NCBI RefSeq assembly: GCF_900110945.1
Contig: NZ_FOFL01000002.1
Span: 620,001 to 684,000 of the forward strand
Direction of reading: 5' to 3'
From: Devosia sp. YR412
Lineage (GTDB): Bacteria; Pseudomonadota; Alphaproteobacteria; Rhizobiales; Devosiaceae
Length of the DNA stretch: 64,000 bases
Shown: positions 1 to 7,869 of the stretch, one piece after another
Position numbering within the stretch: the stretch's first letter is position 1
Layout of the letters: each line of letters starts with the position of its first letter
The notes under the pieces: model-generated
Told to the model about the DNA's origin: nothing
Databases searched by the model: none
What the model saw: only the letters and a program-made list of their open reading frames with translations
Translations under genes and position numbers: made by a program

Positions 1-73
1 CTGGCTCTCCGAAAAGGGTTTTGACGCCATCATGAAGCGCGCCGGCCGCGGCATTCTGAGCGAGGCCCGCTGA
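1..73 (+). CDS. C-terminal end of an upstream gene, probably an amino-acid ABC transporter permease
   Basis: An open frame entering from the left edge (codons starting at base 2) runs 23 codons and stops with TGA at 71-73. It ends in a basic tail, WLSEKGFDAIMKRAGRGILS followed by EAR. The stop overlaps the ATG of the next permease (TGATG), so the two genes are translationally coupled. Polar amino-acid ABC importers usually have two permease genes side by side, so this is probably the partner permease. That identity rests on context only, because too little sequence is present. Confidence 0.45.
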   Translation, partial: WLSEKGFDAIMKRAGRGILSEAR

Positions 74-807
74 TGGACCGCTTTCTCACCGAACTGGGCC
101 TCTTCGCCCCCGCCGTGGTGTTCAACCTCTATTTCGCCATTGCCTCCATTCCGCTCGGTTTCATCCTCGCCGTCTGTCTGGCGCTGGGCAAAGCCTCGGA
201 CAATGTGCTGATCAACCGCCTCAGCCGCGGCTATATCTACGCCTTCCGCGGCTCGCCGCTGTTCATCCAGTTTTTCATGATCTATTCGCTGGCGCTGTCC
301 TTCAACGTCGGCGTGTGGAAGCCGATGGGCATATCCTGGTGGGTGCTGCATCCGCTGTTCATCGGCCCGCTGGTGCTGACACTCAACACCGGCGCCTATA
401 CCGCCGAGATCTTCTATGGCGCCCTGCGCGCCGTGCCGCGCGGCGAAATCGAGGCGGCGCGCGCCTATGGCATGAGCCGCAGCCAGCAGTTCCGCCAGGT
501 GATCTGGCCCAACCTGATCCGCCTCGCTTGGCCCGCCTATACCAATGAAGTGGTCTTCCTGTTCCACGCCACGGCCATCGTCTATTTTGCCCTGCCGGTC
601 ATCGGCCAGCAGAAAGACCTGATGATCACCGCCAAGGAATTGTTCGAACGCGACTACAATGCCTTCCTGCATTTCTCGGTCGCGGCGCTCTACTTCCTGG
701 CCGTATCGCTGGTGGTGTTCTTCCTGTTCGGGCTGGTCTATCGCCGCCTGATGCGGCATATGCCGGCCGGACCGCGCATGCGCTACGCGCCGAGCTGGTG
801 GCGCTAA
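73..807 (+). CDS. ABC transporter permease, polar amino acid (HisM/GlnP) family
   Basis: A 244-residue inner-membrane permease. It has several hydrophobic segments (about residues 12-40, 55-80, 95-120, 165-190 and 205-230). The cytoplasmic EAA loop for docking the ATPase is visible around residues 119-157 (GALRAVPRGEIEAARAYGMS). Length and loop fit the His/Glu/Gln/Arg/opine permease family (HAAT). The start overlaps the upstream stop by one base, which indicates an operon with another permease. The binding protein and ATPase must lie to the left of the window. Substrate cannot be read from the permease alone. A zinc deacylase two genes downstream suggests an amino acid, or an N-acylated or otherwise modified derivative, but that is inference. 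Confidence 0.85.
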   Translation: MDRFLTELGLFAPAVVFNLYFAIASIPLGFILAVCLALGKASDNVLINRLSRGYIYAFRGSPLFIQFFMIYSLALSFNVGVWKPMGISWWVLHPLFIGPLVLTLNTGAYTAEIFYGALRAVPRGEIEAARAYGMSRSQQFRQVIWPNLIRLAWPAYTNEVVFLFHATAIVYFALPVIGQQKDLMITAKELFERDYNAFLHFSVAALYFLAVSLVVFFLFGLVYRRLMRHMPAGPRMRYAPSWWR

Positions 808-820
808 GGACTTTTCTGCC

Positions 821-1108
821 ATGAAGATCATTGCCGACCTCTGCATCGTCCCGATGGGCGTAGGCCCATCCGTTTCGCGTTACATCCGCGAGGTGCGCGA
901 CATCATCGAGGCCTCAGGCCTCAGCCACACCATGCACGCCAATGGCACCAATATCGAAGGCGAAATGGCTGCAGTGACCGCCACCGTCGAAGCCTGCTGC
1001 GCCAAGCTGCATGACCTAGGCGTCGAGCGGATTTTCTGCACGATGAGCTTTTCGACGCGGAACGACAAAAACCAGACCATGGCGGACAAGCTCGCCAGCC
1101 TCGCCTGA
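821..1108 (+). CDS. MTH1187 family (DUF77) thiamine-binding-like protein
   Basis: A 95-residue cytoplasmic protein with the ferredoxin-like fold signature of the MTH1187/YkoF family: an N-terminal strand MKIIADLCIVPMGVG, then a SVSRYIREVRDIIEASGL helix, a central MHANGTNIEG turn and a long final helix. Members bind thiamine or related small molecules, and several sit beside transport operons. Here it starts 13 bases after the permease stop and is followed 9 bases later by the deacylase, so the three genes look like one transcript. Whether it binds thiamine or modulates the adjacent transporter is not known. Confidence 0.7.
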   Translation: MKIIADLCIVPMGVGPSVSRYIREVRDIIEASGLSHTMHANGTNIEGEMAAVTATVEACCAKLHDLGVERIFCTMSFSTRNDKNQTMADKLASLA

Positions 1109-1117
1109 GGAGATATC

Positions 1118-2260
1118 ATGACCTTCCAGCTGCATCACACCGCCCTCTCCGGCGACACGCCCGGCACGTCCACCAATCTCTATTGGTACACGGCGGGGCC
1201 GGAAGACGCGGCGACCCGTGTGCATCTGCAGGCGGCGCTGCATGCCGACGAACAGCCCGGCACCATGGCGCTGCACCACCTGCTGCCGCGCCTGCGCGAT
1301 ACCGATGCCGCCGGCCAGCTCACAGCGCATTTCACCATCTACCCCTCGGTCAATCCGCTCGGCCTCGCCAATTTCTCGCTGCGCCATCACATCGGCCGCT
1401 ACGACATCGAGACCGGCGTCAATTACAACCGCCGCTGGCCCGACCTTTACCCGCAGGTCGCCGATGCAATCGCCGGCAAGCTGACCCAGGATGGCTCGGA
1501 GAACATCGCCGTGATCCGCACGGCCGTGCTCGACTGGATCGACAGCCAGCAGCCGCGCACCGCCATCCAGCAGCTACGCCTGCATGTGCTGCGCTCGGCG
1601 GCTCGATCCGACATCGTGCTCGACCTCCATTGCGACGACGACAGCCTCAAACACATCTTCACCTCGCCCGAGCTGATGCCCGGCTTGCAGGATCTCGCCG
1701 ACTGGATGAGCCTGGCCGCAACCCTCACCGCTGAGGACAGCGGCGGCGGCTCCTTCGATGAAGTCCTGCCCACGCTCTATCGCAAAGCACGCCTGGCCAA
1801 TTCCGGCCACCCGATCCCCAATGGCGCCGAAACGGCGACGCTGGAATATCGCGGCCGCGCCGACAGTTTCGATCATATCGGCCAGGAAGACGCCGCCGGC
1901 CTGTTCGGATTTTTTGCCGGTCGTGGGTTGATTGAGGCTGACGCCGGAGCCAGGCCGGCCCCAGCACCCGGTCCCACGCCTTTCGAAGCCACCGAAGTGC
2001 TGCGCGCCGATGCGCCGGGCCTGCTCGCCTACCGCGTCGAGCTCGGCGAGCGCGTCACGAAGGGCCAGCCCATCGCCGACCTGATCGCCATGGACGGCCC
2101 CGAAGCCTTCCTCGCGCGCCGGCCGATCCTGGCCGGCACCGACGGCTTCGTGCTGTCGCGCGTCATGGGCAAATATGTCTCGAAGGGCTCGAGCATTGCC
2201 AAGATCGTGGGCACCGAGGTGCTGCCAACCCGCGCCGGAGCCTATTTGCTGGAGGACTGA
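1118..2260 (+). CDS. succinylglutamate desuccinylase/aspartoacylase (AstE/AspA) family zinc hydrolase
   Basis: A 380-residue zinc carboxypeptidase-fold hydrolase. The metal-binding HxxE pair is visible (His42, Glu45 in HADEQPG), and the third ligand is His171 in DIVLDLHCDDD. The C-terminal part (about 285-375) looks like the lipoyl/biotinyl-like beta domain that caps this family. Such enzymes remove acyl groups from N-acyl amino acids or related amides. The gene follows an amino-acid-type ABC permease and an MTH1187 protein closely, so it probably processes the imported compound. The exact substrate is unknown. It ends three bases before the stop of the convergent uxuA. Confidence 0.75.
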   Translation: MTFQLHHTALSGDTPGTSTNLYWYTAGPEDAATRVHLQAALHADEQPGTMALHHLLPRLRDTDAAGQLTAHFTIYPSVNPLGLANFSLRHHIGRYDIETGVNYNRRWPDLYPQVADAIAGKLTQDGSENIAVIRTAVLDWIDSQQPRTAIQQLRLHVLRSAARSDIVLDLHCDDDSLKHIFTSPELMPGLQDLADWMSLAATLTAEDSGGGSFDEVLPTLYRKARLANSGHPIPNGAETATLEYRGRADSFDHIGQEDAAGLFGFFAGRGLIEADAGARPAPAPGPTPFEATEVLRADAPGLLAYRVELGERVTKGQPIADLIAMDGPEAFLARRPILAGTDGFVLSRVMGKYVSKGSSIAKIVGTEVLPTRAGAYLLED

Positions 2261-2263
2261 CGC

Positions 2264-3481
2264 TTAACGCGTCAGCCCATACACTCCATGCTCCAGCGCC
2301 GTCATCACGCCGCGTAGTTCGGCTAGGCCCTTCATCCGGCCGATGGTCGGATAGCCCGGTTGCGAGCGGCGGCCGAGGTCATCGAGAATGTCCTGGCCAT
2401 GATCGGGGCGCATCGGGATCGTGTGATCTTTGCGGCCCGCAGCCTTGCGCCGGCTTTCCTCGCGCACCACGGCAGCAATCACCGCCACCATGTCGGTATC
2501 GCCCGCCAGATGTTCGGCCTCGTAGAATGAGCCGACAATGTCATCGGTGTCGCGCTTGACGTTGCGCAGGTGCAGGAAATGCACCTTCTCGGCAAAGCGC
2601 TCCAGCATGCCCGGCAGATCATTATCCGGGCGCGCGCCCAATGAACCGGTGCAAAAGGTCATCCCACTGGCCGGGCTATCGACGCTGTCGAGGATGTAGC
2701 GATAGTCTTCCTCGGTCGACATGACGCGCGGCAGGCCCAGCAGCGCAAACGGCGGATCATCCGGGTGGCAGCAGAGCCGAAGCCCGAGGTCTTCGGCCGT
2801 CGGCACCACGGCATCGAGGAAATCGACGAAATTGGCCCGCAGCCGGTCGCGGCTGATATTGCCGTACTCGGCCAGATGCGCCCGCACATCGTCCAGCGTC
2901 ATCGACTCCGTCGAGCCGGGCAGGCCCATGGTGACATTGCGCGCCAACTGCTTTTTGCCGTCATCATCCAGCGCCGAAAAACGGTTGGCGGCCTCATCGG
3001 CAATGGCATTGGTGTAATCCGCCGCAGCGCCCTGGCGCTCGAGGATATGGATGTCGAAGGCCGCGAAATCATTGATATCGAAGCGCATGCAGGAGCCGCC
3101 ATTGGGCACGTTCCAGCGCAGATCGGTGCGCGTCCAGTCCAGCACCGGCATGAAATTGTAGCAGATCACTTCCAAGCCGCTGTCGGCGAGGTGCTTCAGC
3201 GAAATCTTGTAATTCTCGATATGGGCGTGCCAGTCGCCCTTCTGCTTCTTGATATCTTCCGAAACCGGCAGGCTTTCCACCACATCCCAGGTCAAACCGG
3301 ACGGAGTGCCGTCCTTGCGCGTGGCGATCTCTTGATGGCGCCTGGCGATCTCTTCGGGCGACCAAACGACGCCATTGGGCACATGGTGCAAAGCGCTGAC
3401 CACGCCGGCCGCACCGACCTGGGTGATGTCATCAATGCTGCACAGGTCTTTGGGTCCGAACCACCGCCAGGTCTGTCGCAA
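2264..3481 (-). CDS. uxuA: mannonate dehydratase
   Basis: A 405-residue enzyme converting D-mannonate to 2-keto-3-deoxy-D-gluconate (KDG) in hexuronate degradation. The N-terminus MRQTWRWFGPKDLCSIDDI and the block GAAGVVSALHHVP are typical of UxuA. Family active-site motifs are CCHPDDPP (about residue 237), FCTGSLGARPDND and the C-terminal MRPDHGQ (metal binding). Full length for the family. The product KDG is shared with the kduI/kduD branch encoded further right, so this fits the local uronate theme, although intervening genes separate it from that operon. No kdgK or eda is visible in the window. Confidence 0.93.
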   Translation of the reverse strand: MRQTWRWFGPKDLCSIDDITQVGAAGVVSALHHVPNGVVWSPEEIARRHQEIATRKDGTPSGLTWDVVESLPVSEDIKKQKGDWHAHIENYKISLKHLADSGLEVICYNFMPVLDWTRTDLRWNVPNGGSCMRFDINDFAAFDIHILERQGAAADYTNAIADEAANRFSALDDDGKKQLARNVTMGLPGSTESMTLDDVRAHLAEYGNISRDRLRANFVDFLDAVVPTAEDLGLRLCCHPDDPPFALLGLPRVMSTEEDYRYILDSVDSPASGMTFCTGSLGARPDNDLPGMLERFAEKVHFLHLRNVKRDTDDIVGSFYEAEHLAGDTDMVAVIAAVVREESRRKAAGRKDHTIPMRPDHGQDILDDLGRRSQPGYPTIGRMKGLAELRGVMTALEHGVYGLTR

Positions 3482-3540
3482 GGCAAAACTCCCATTCTTG
3501 TATGGAAGTCATTGCCACAGGCGGACGAGCACGAAAAGCC

Positions 3541-3888
3541 CTATTCGTTGGCCAGCGGCAGCAGATTGTCGACGTGGCAGGGCGTCCCCTCGCGGCACCA
3601 GCAGGCGAGGTTCTTGCCGCCGAGGGCCGAGCGGATGCTCGCGCGATCCGGCGCCGGTTTTGGCCCATCGATCTCTCCACGCAGCCAGCGTCCATGCCGC
3701 GCCACCGCCTCGGCCTGCGCCGCGTCGCGATCGATCCCCAGCTCGGCCGCCACCGCATCGATGGTGAAGGGATTGCCCCACAGCCCCGGCCGCGCCACCG
3801 ACTGCGCCGGCAGACCATTGAGCGCCATGGATACCGCCTGCAGGTCGAAGCCAGCCCGGCGCGACAGGACGATGCGCGCCGGCTTCAT
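3541..3888 (-). CDS. DUF4326 domain-containing protein
   Basis: A 115-residue protein with the DUF4326 signature: RPGLWGNPF near residue 33, then LRGEIDGPKP, and a C-terminal LGGKNLACWCREGTPCHVDN with paired cysteines and histidine that may bind metal. Function of the family is unknown; it is common in phages and in proteobacteria. Its ATG (3888) overlaps the stop of the upstream TRIC-like gene (ATGA), so the two are co-translated. It ends 59 bases before the start of uxuA, on the same strand. Confidence 0.7.
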   Translation of the reverse strand: MKPARIVLSRRAGFDLQAVSMALNGLPAQSVARPGLWGNPFTIDAVAAELGIDRDAAQAEAVARHGRWLRGEIDGPKPAPDRASIRSALGGKNLACWCREGTPCHVDNLLPLANE

Positions 3889-4499
3889 CGCAGGTCCTTG
3901 TCATAGACGAACTTGGGCATTTCCCACTTGTTGAGGATGGCAAAGACGCGCAGCGGGAAGCCGACGGCGATAGCGACGAGGATCACCAGGTCGTGCTGGA
4001 TATTGGCGGCGAGGCCGAAATAATAGATCGCCCCGGTGACGATCGAGACCGTGGCGTAAAGCTCGCCGCGGAACACCAGCGGCACGTCATTGCACAGCAC
4101 ATCGCGCAGGATGCCGCCGAAGATGCCAGTGACCATGCCGGCCACCAGGACGATAACCGGATGCACGCCGGCCTCCATGCCGATCTCGCAGCCGATGATG
4201 GTGAAGACCACCAGGCCCAGCCCGTCGAGCAGCAGGAAGGGCCAGCGCAGCCGGTCGACAAACCGCGCAATGCCAATGGTCACCAGCGCCGCGCCGCAGA
4301 CCAGCAGCAGGATATAGGGGTTTTCGACCCAGTAGAGCGGATAGTGGTCGAGAAACAGGTCGCGGATCGTGCCGCCACCCAGGGCGGTGACACAAGCCAG
4401 AAGGCACACCCCGAACCAGTCCATGTTGCGTCGCCCGGCCGCCAGCGCCGCCGTCATCGCCTCGGCGGTGATGGCGATATAGAAAATGACCTCGAGCAT
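3885..4499 (-). CDS. trimeric intracellular cation (TRIC) channel family protein, UPF0126/YicG-like
   Basis: A 204-residue inner-membrane protein with about six to seven hydrophobic helices and two related glycine-rich halves (GGGTIRDLFL near residue 40 and GGILRDVLCNDVPLVFRGE near residue 128). Prokaryotic TRIC family members form trimeric channels with such a duplicated three-helix repeat. Its physiological role here is not known. It is the first gene of a short minus-strand pair with the DUF4326 gene and is divergent from the plus-strand gene at 4574, leaving 74 bases for both promoters. Confidence 0.8.
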   Translation of the reverse strand: MLEVIFYIAITAEAMTAALAAGRRNMDWFGVCLLACVTALGGGTIRDLFLDHYPLYWVENPYILLLVCGAALVTIGIARFVDRLRWPFLLLDGLGLVVFTIIGCEIGMEAGVHPVIVLVAGMVTGIFGGILRDVLCNDVPLVFRGELYATVSIVTGAIYYFGLAANIQHDLVILVAIAVGFPLRVFAILNKWEMPKFVYDKDLR

Positions 4500-4573
4500 G
4501 AACCGTCCTGCAAAAACCGGGTTGTCGGGGTGACGTTACCTGATGAGATTGCTGCGTCCAGCCGGAGACCGCC

Positions 4574-5194
4574 ATGCGCCAACCTAAATCCGTCAAATCG
4601 CTGGAAGATCTCGGCCGCGTTCAGCTCAGCGAGAACTTCTTCCTGCGCGATTTTCTCTATTCCGAGATCGCGGTGGTCCATGGCTTCCAGAACATCCCCG
4701 ACGATCCCGACCTCGCCATCACCGCTGGCAAAGCGCTCTGCGAAAACCTGCTCGAACCGCTACAGGCGCGCTTCGGCAAGATCTCCATTCGCTCGGCCTA
4801 TCGCTCCTCCGAGGTCAACCATTTCGGCAATGTGAACAAGCTCAACTGCGGCCGCAACGAGACCAATTTCGCCGGCCATATCTGGGACCGCCGCGACGCG
4901 GAGGGCCACATGGGCGCCACCGCCTGCGTCGTGGTCAACCGCTTCGTGCCCTATTACGAGCGCACCAGCGATTGGGAGGCCATGGCCTGGTGGGTGCATG
5001 ACCACCTGCCCTATTCGGACATGGAGTTCTTTCCCAAGCTGGCAGCGTTCAACCTGCAGTGGCGGGAGGCGCCGGTTCGCGCCATCTACAGCTTCATCCC
5101 GCCGCGGCGGGGTCGCCTCACCGAACCTGGAAAGCCCAACTGGGCGGGCCGGCACGATGAGGCCTATGCGCAAATGCTGGCAGAGATCGGCTAG
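4574..5194 (+). CDS. peptidase M15-like hypothetical protein
   Basis: A 206-residue protein. The segment SIRSAYRSSEVNHFGN followed by FAGHIWDRRDAEGHMGATAC resembles the D-Ala-D-Ala carboxypeptidase (M15/hedgehog) fold, in which His and Asp bind zinc (GHIWDRRD and later WWVHDHLPYSDMEF). No clear signal peptide is visible. I recognise the fold type only weakly, and catalytic activity is not proven. It lies alone on the plus strand, divergent from the TRIC gene and convergent with kdgF, whose stop codon it overlaps by three bases (TAG on one strand, CTA read on the other). Confidence 0.5.
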   Translation: MRQPKSVKSLEDLGRVQLSENFFLRDFLYSEIAVVHGFQNIPDDPDLAITAGKALCENLLEPLQARFGKISIRSAYRSSEVNHFGNVNKLNCGRNETNFAGHIWDRRDAEGHMGATACVVVNRFVPYYERTSDWEAMAWWVHDHLPYSDMEFFPKLAAFNLQWREAPVRAIYSFIPPRRGRLTEPGKPNWAGRHDEAYAQMLAEIG

Positions 5195-5526
5195 ACGAAG
5201 TCCTGCCGCATCGGCGTGAACACGTCCACCAGCCGCCCACGCGTCAGCGCGACGACGCCGTGCTCTAGCCCGCTCGGCACGATGAAGCTGCCGCCCTGTT
5301 CCACCACCTGCGTATGCCCATCGATGGTCACCTCGAACCGCCCTTCGGCGACATAGCTGACCTGGATATGCGGATGGCTGTGCAGCGCCCCAACGGCACC
5401 CTGCTCGAAGCCGAACTCCACCTGCATCAATTCCGGCGTGTGGATCAGCACCCGCCGCGTATTGCCCGGCGCCAGTTCCACCCATTCGCTTTCATGCGGC
5501 TGTGCAAACAGCTTTTGCTTTGTCAT
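5191..5526 (-). CDS. kdgF: cupin, KdgF-like uronate linearising enzyme
   Basis: A 111-residue single-domain cupin. KdgF converts 4,5-unsaturated monouronates to the linear ketonised form (5-keto-4-deoxyuronate). The metal-site pattern of the family is present: His49, His51 and Gln55 in LHSHPHIQVSYVAEG, and His89 in PSGLEHGVV, followed by the characteristic ending LVDVFTPMRQDF. The start at 5526 (MTKQKLF) is chosen because an earlier in-frame reading would run inside kduD. It is the last gene of the kdu operon, five bases beyond the kduD stop, which supports the pathway role. Confidence 0.85.
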   Translation of the reverse strand: MTKQKLFAQPHESEWVELAPGNTRRVLIHTPELMQVEFGFEQGAVGALHSHPHIQVSYVAEGRFEVTIDGHTQVVEQGGSFIVPSGLEHGVVALTRGRLVDVFTPMRQDFV

Positions 5527-5530
5527 CTGA

Positions 5531-6295
5531 TCACCTCGCCAGCCAGCCGCCATCCACCGGGATGACGGCGCCATGCATATAGTTTGAAGCCTGCGACAGC
5601 AGGAACACCGCCGCGTCGCCAATGTCGGACGGCTCGCCCCAGCGCCCGGCCGGAATGCGGCCGAGGATCGAGGCCGAGCGATCCGGATCAGCCCGCAGCG
5701 CCTCGGTATTATTGGTCTCGATATAGCCCGGGGCGATGGAATTGACGTTGATGCCCTTGGCCGCCCACTCATTGGCGAGCAGCCGCGTGATCCCCAGCAC
5801 GCCGGACTTCGATGCCGTATAGCTGGCCACCCGAATGCCGCCCTGAAAGCTCAGCATCGAGGAGATATTGACCACCTTGCCGGGTCGTCCCGCGTCGATC
5901 GCCCGCTTGCCCAGCGCTTGGCATAGGAAGAACATGGTTTTGAGGTTGATATCCATCACCTGGTCCCAGTCGGCCTCGGTGAAATCCACCGCATCGACAC
6001 GCTTGATGATGCCGGCATTGTTGACCAGCCCATCGATCGGCCCATGCTGATCCCAGGCCGTAGCGAACATCGCCTGCGCCTCCGGGGTCGAGCCGAGGTC
6101 AGCGCGGACTTCGGCGAAATCCGCCCCCTGCCCCGCCATCAAGGACGCCGTCTCTTCCATGCTGGAGCGGCCGACACCGATCACCTTGCCGCCGGCCCGC
6201 CCGATGGACAGCGCAATGCCCTGCCCAATGCCGGTATTGGCGCCGGTGACCATGACCGTCTTGCCGGTCAATGAAAACGCAGAGAGATCCGTCAC
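5531..6295 (-). CDS. kduD: 2-dehydro-3-deoxy-D-gluconate 5-dehydrogenase (SDR family)
   Basis: A 254-residue short-chain dehydrogenase that reduces 2,5-diketo-3-deoxygluconate to KDG with NAD(P)H. Visible motifs are the cofactor loop TGANTGIGQG (about residue 17), NNAG, catalytic Ser in NISSMLS, Tyr and Lys in YTASK, and the C-terminal VIPVDGGWL. The block LVNNAGIIKRVDAVDFTEAD is typical of KduD rather than generic SDRs. It overlaps kduI by four bases (ATGA, 6292-6295), so the two are translationally coupled and act in consecutive steps. Confidence 0.93.
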   Translation of the reverse strand: MTDLSAFSLTGKTVMVTGANTGIGQGIALSIGRAGGKVIGVGRSSMEETASLMAGQGADFAEVRADLGSTPEAQAMFATAWDQHGPIDGLVNNAGIIKRVDAVDFTEADWDQVMDINLKTMFFLCQALGKRAIDAGRPGKVVNISSMLSFQGGIRVASYTASKSGVLGITRLLANEWAAKGINVNSIAPGYIETNNTEALRADPDRSASILGRIPAGRWGEPSDIGDAAVFLLSQASNYMHGAVIPVDGGWLAR

Positions 6296-7116
6296 AGCAG
6301 CTCGTCCATGCCGATCTTTTCGGCGTCGGTATAGTCGACATTATCGCCGGCCATGGCCCAGATGAACGTATAGGCGCCGGTTCCAGCGCCGGAATGGATC
6401 GACCAGGGCGGCGAGATCACGGCCTGCTCGTTGCGCATGATGATGTGGCGGGTCTCGTCCGGCTCGCCCATCAGATGCACCACGAAGGCATCGGGCTTGA
6501 GGTCGAAATAGAGATAGGCCTCCATGCGCCGATCATGCAGATGCGCCGGCATGGTGTTCCACACCGAGCCGGGGGCGAAACTGGTCAGCCCCACCACCAG
6601 TTGGCAACTCTTGAGATCGTTCGTGTACTGGAAGATCGACCTCTCGTTGGCCGTTTCGGCGCTGCCGAGATCGAGACGCTTCGCGCCAGACTGCTTGAGC
6701 AGCGTCGTCGGATGGCTGGCATGGGCCGGCGCGCTGAGAAGATAGAACTTGGCGCCCTCGCCCGAGAAACTCACGGCCTTCGCGCCCATGCCGACATACA
6801 GCATGTCGCGCTCGCCAACGGCATAATCCGTGCCGTCTACGGTGATCGTTCCCGCCGTGCCGATATTGGCCGCAATCAGCTCGCGCCGGTCGAGGAAATT
6901 AGCCGTGCCCGTCGGCTTGATGGTTTCCAGAACCAGCGCGCTGCCCTGTGGCGTCGCGCTACCCACGGCCATGCGGTCGTAATGCGTATAGGTCCAGTTG
7001 ACCGCGCCGGGAACGAACAGGTCGTCGATCAGGAAATGCTCGCGCAGTTCGGCCGTGTTCATGGTCGCAGCGCTGACCGGGTCGATGGCGAAGCGGATGT
7101 CGTAGTCGGTGCTCAT
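6292..7116 (-). CDS. kduI: 5-dehydro-4-deoxy-D-glucuronate isomerase
   Basis: A 274-residue cupin-type isomerase interconverting 5-keto-4-deoxyuronate and 2,5-diketo-3-deoxygluconate. The zinc motif HxHxxxxE is visible in MPAHLHDRRMEAYLYF (about residues 190-205), and a later His occurs in PPWSIHSGAGTGAYTFIW. The N-terminal block RFAIDPVSAATMNTAELREH is typical of KduI. It starts three bases after the regulator stop and overlaps kduD. It supplies the substrate of KduD and uses the product of KdgF. Confidence 0.94.
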   Translation of the reverse strand: MSTDYDIRFAIDPVSAATMNTAELREHFLIDDLFVPGAVNWTYTHYDRMAVGSATPQGSALVLETIKPTGTANFLDRRELIAANIGTAGTITVDGTDYAVGERDMLYVGMGAKAVSFSGEGAKFYLLSAPAHASHPTTLLKQSGAKRLDLGSAETANERSIFQYTNDLKSCQLVVGLTSFAPGSVWNTMPAHLHDRRMEAYLYFDLKPDAFVVHLMGEPDETRHIIMRNEQAVISPPWSIHSGAGTGAYTFIWAMAGDNVDYTDAEKIGMDELL

Positions 7117-7119
7117 AAT

Positions 7120-7869
7120 CTAGTCCTGGTTGGAATGGGTCTGTTCGCGCAGCCGGTTGCGATAGCGCTCCTGGCTCAGCGACAGGTGCTGCCGCATCGC
7201 CTCGCGCGCGGCATCGGCATCCTGGGCCGAAATGGCCTTGATGATCTTGAGGTGTTCCTGTTGCAAGCCGGCTTGGTATTCGAAGGTCAGCACGCTTTCC
7301 GTGCCCCAGGGCGAGGCGACGTCGCAGGGAATGGTGCGGCTGCCCAGCCCATCCAGCACTTCGATATAGAAGGGATTGTTGGTCGCCGCCGCAATCGCCC
7401 GGTGAATGGCGAAATCCGTCTTGCCGGTCGGCGTGCCCAGCTTGAGCAGGCGTTCGAACTCGTTCCACGCCTCCTGAATCGCCGCCTCCTGGCTGGCGCT
7501 GCGGCGCTGGGCAGCAAGGCCCGCCGCCTCGATTTCGATGCCCATGCGCACTTCGAGCACATTGATGGCCACCGAAATCTTGTTGCTCTTCTCCGCCCCG
7601 ATCTCGCTAAAGGGCGAAGCAGCGCTCCCGACCACAAACACCCCGGCGCCCTGCCGCGACTGCACCAATCCATCGGCCGCCAGCGCTGCAATCGCCTCGC
7701 GCACCACCGTTCGGCTGACGCCGAAAATCGTGGTCATCTGGCTCTCGGTCGGCAGCTTGCCGCCGGCCCGGTATTCGCCGGCGCGGATGCGCTTGCGCAG
7801 GGTGCCGATCACCAGATCCGCCAGTTTGGGCTTGCGGGCCGCCGCAAAGGCTTCGTCATGCAGCGACAT
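7120..7869 (-). CDS. GntR/FadR-subfamily transcriptional regulator of the uronate operon
   Basis: A 249-residue regulator. The N-terminal winged helix includes LRKRIRAGEYRAGGKLPTES and GVSRTVVREAIAALAADGLV with the RQGAGVFV wing. The C-terminal FCD helical domain covers about 95-235 and has metal/ligand residues in FAIHRAIAAATNNPFY. The frame is open further upstream into dctM, but the ATG at 7869 overlaps the dctM stop (TAATG), which fixes the start. Its place inside the TRAP-kdu operon makes it the likely local repressor (a role like KdgR or UxuR), with an operator probably in front of dctP. Ligand is inferred, not shown. Confidence 0.85.
   Translation of the reverse strand: MSLHDEAFAAARKPKLADLVIGTLRKRIRAGEYRAGGKLPTESQMTTIFGVSRTVVREAIAALAADGLVQSRQGAGVFVVGSAASPFSEIGAEKSNKISVAINVLEVRMGIEIEAAGLAAQRRSASQEAAIQEAWNEFERLLKLGTPTGKTDFAIHRAIAAATNNPFYIEVLDGLGSRTIPCDVASPWGTESVLTFEYQAGLQQEHLKIIKAISAQDADAAREAMRQHLSLSQERYRNRLREQTHSNQD

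Noticed and set aside
5191..5772. A longer 193-codon version of the KdgF cupin
   Set aside because: The extra N-terminal part is kduD read in another frame. KdgF proteins begin where MTKQKLF begins.
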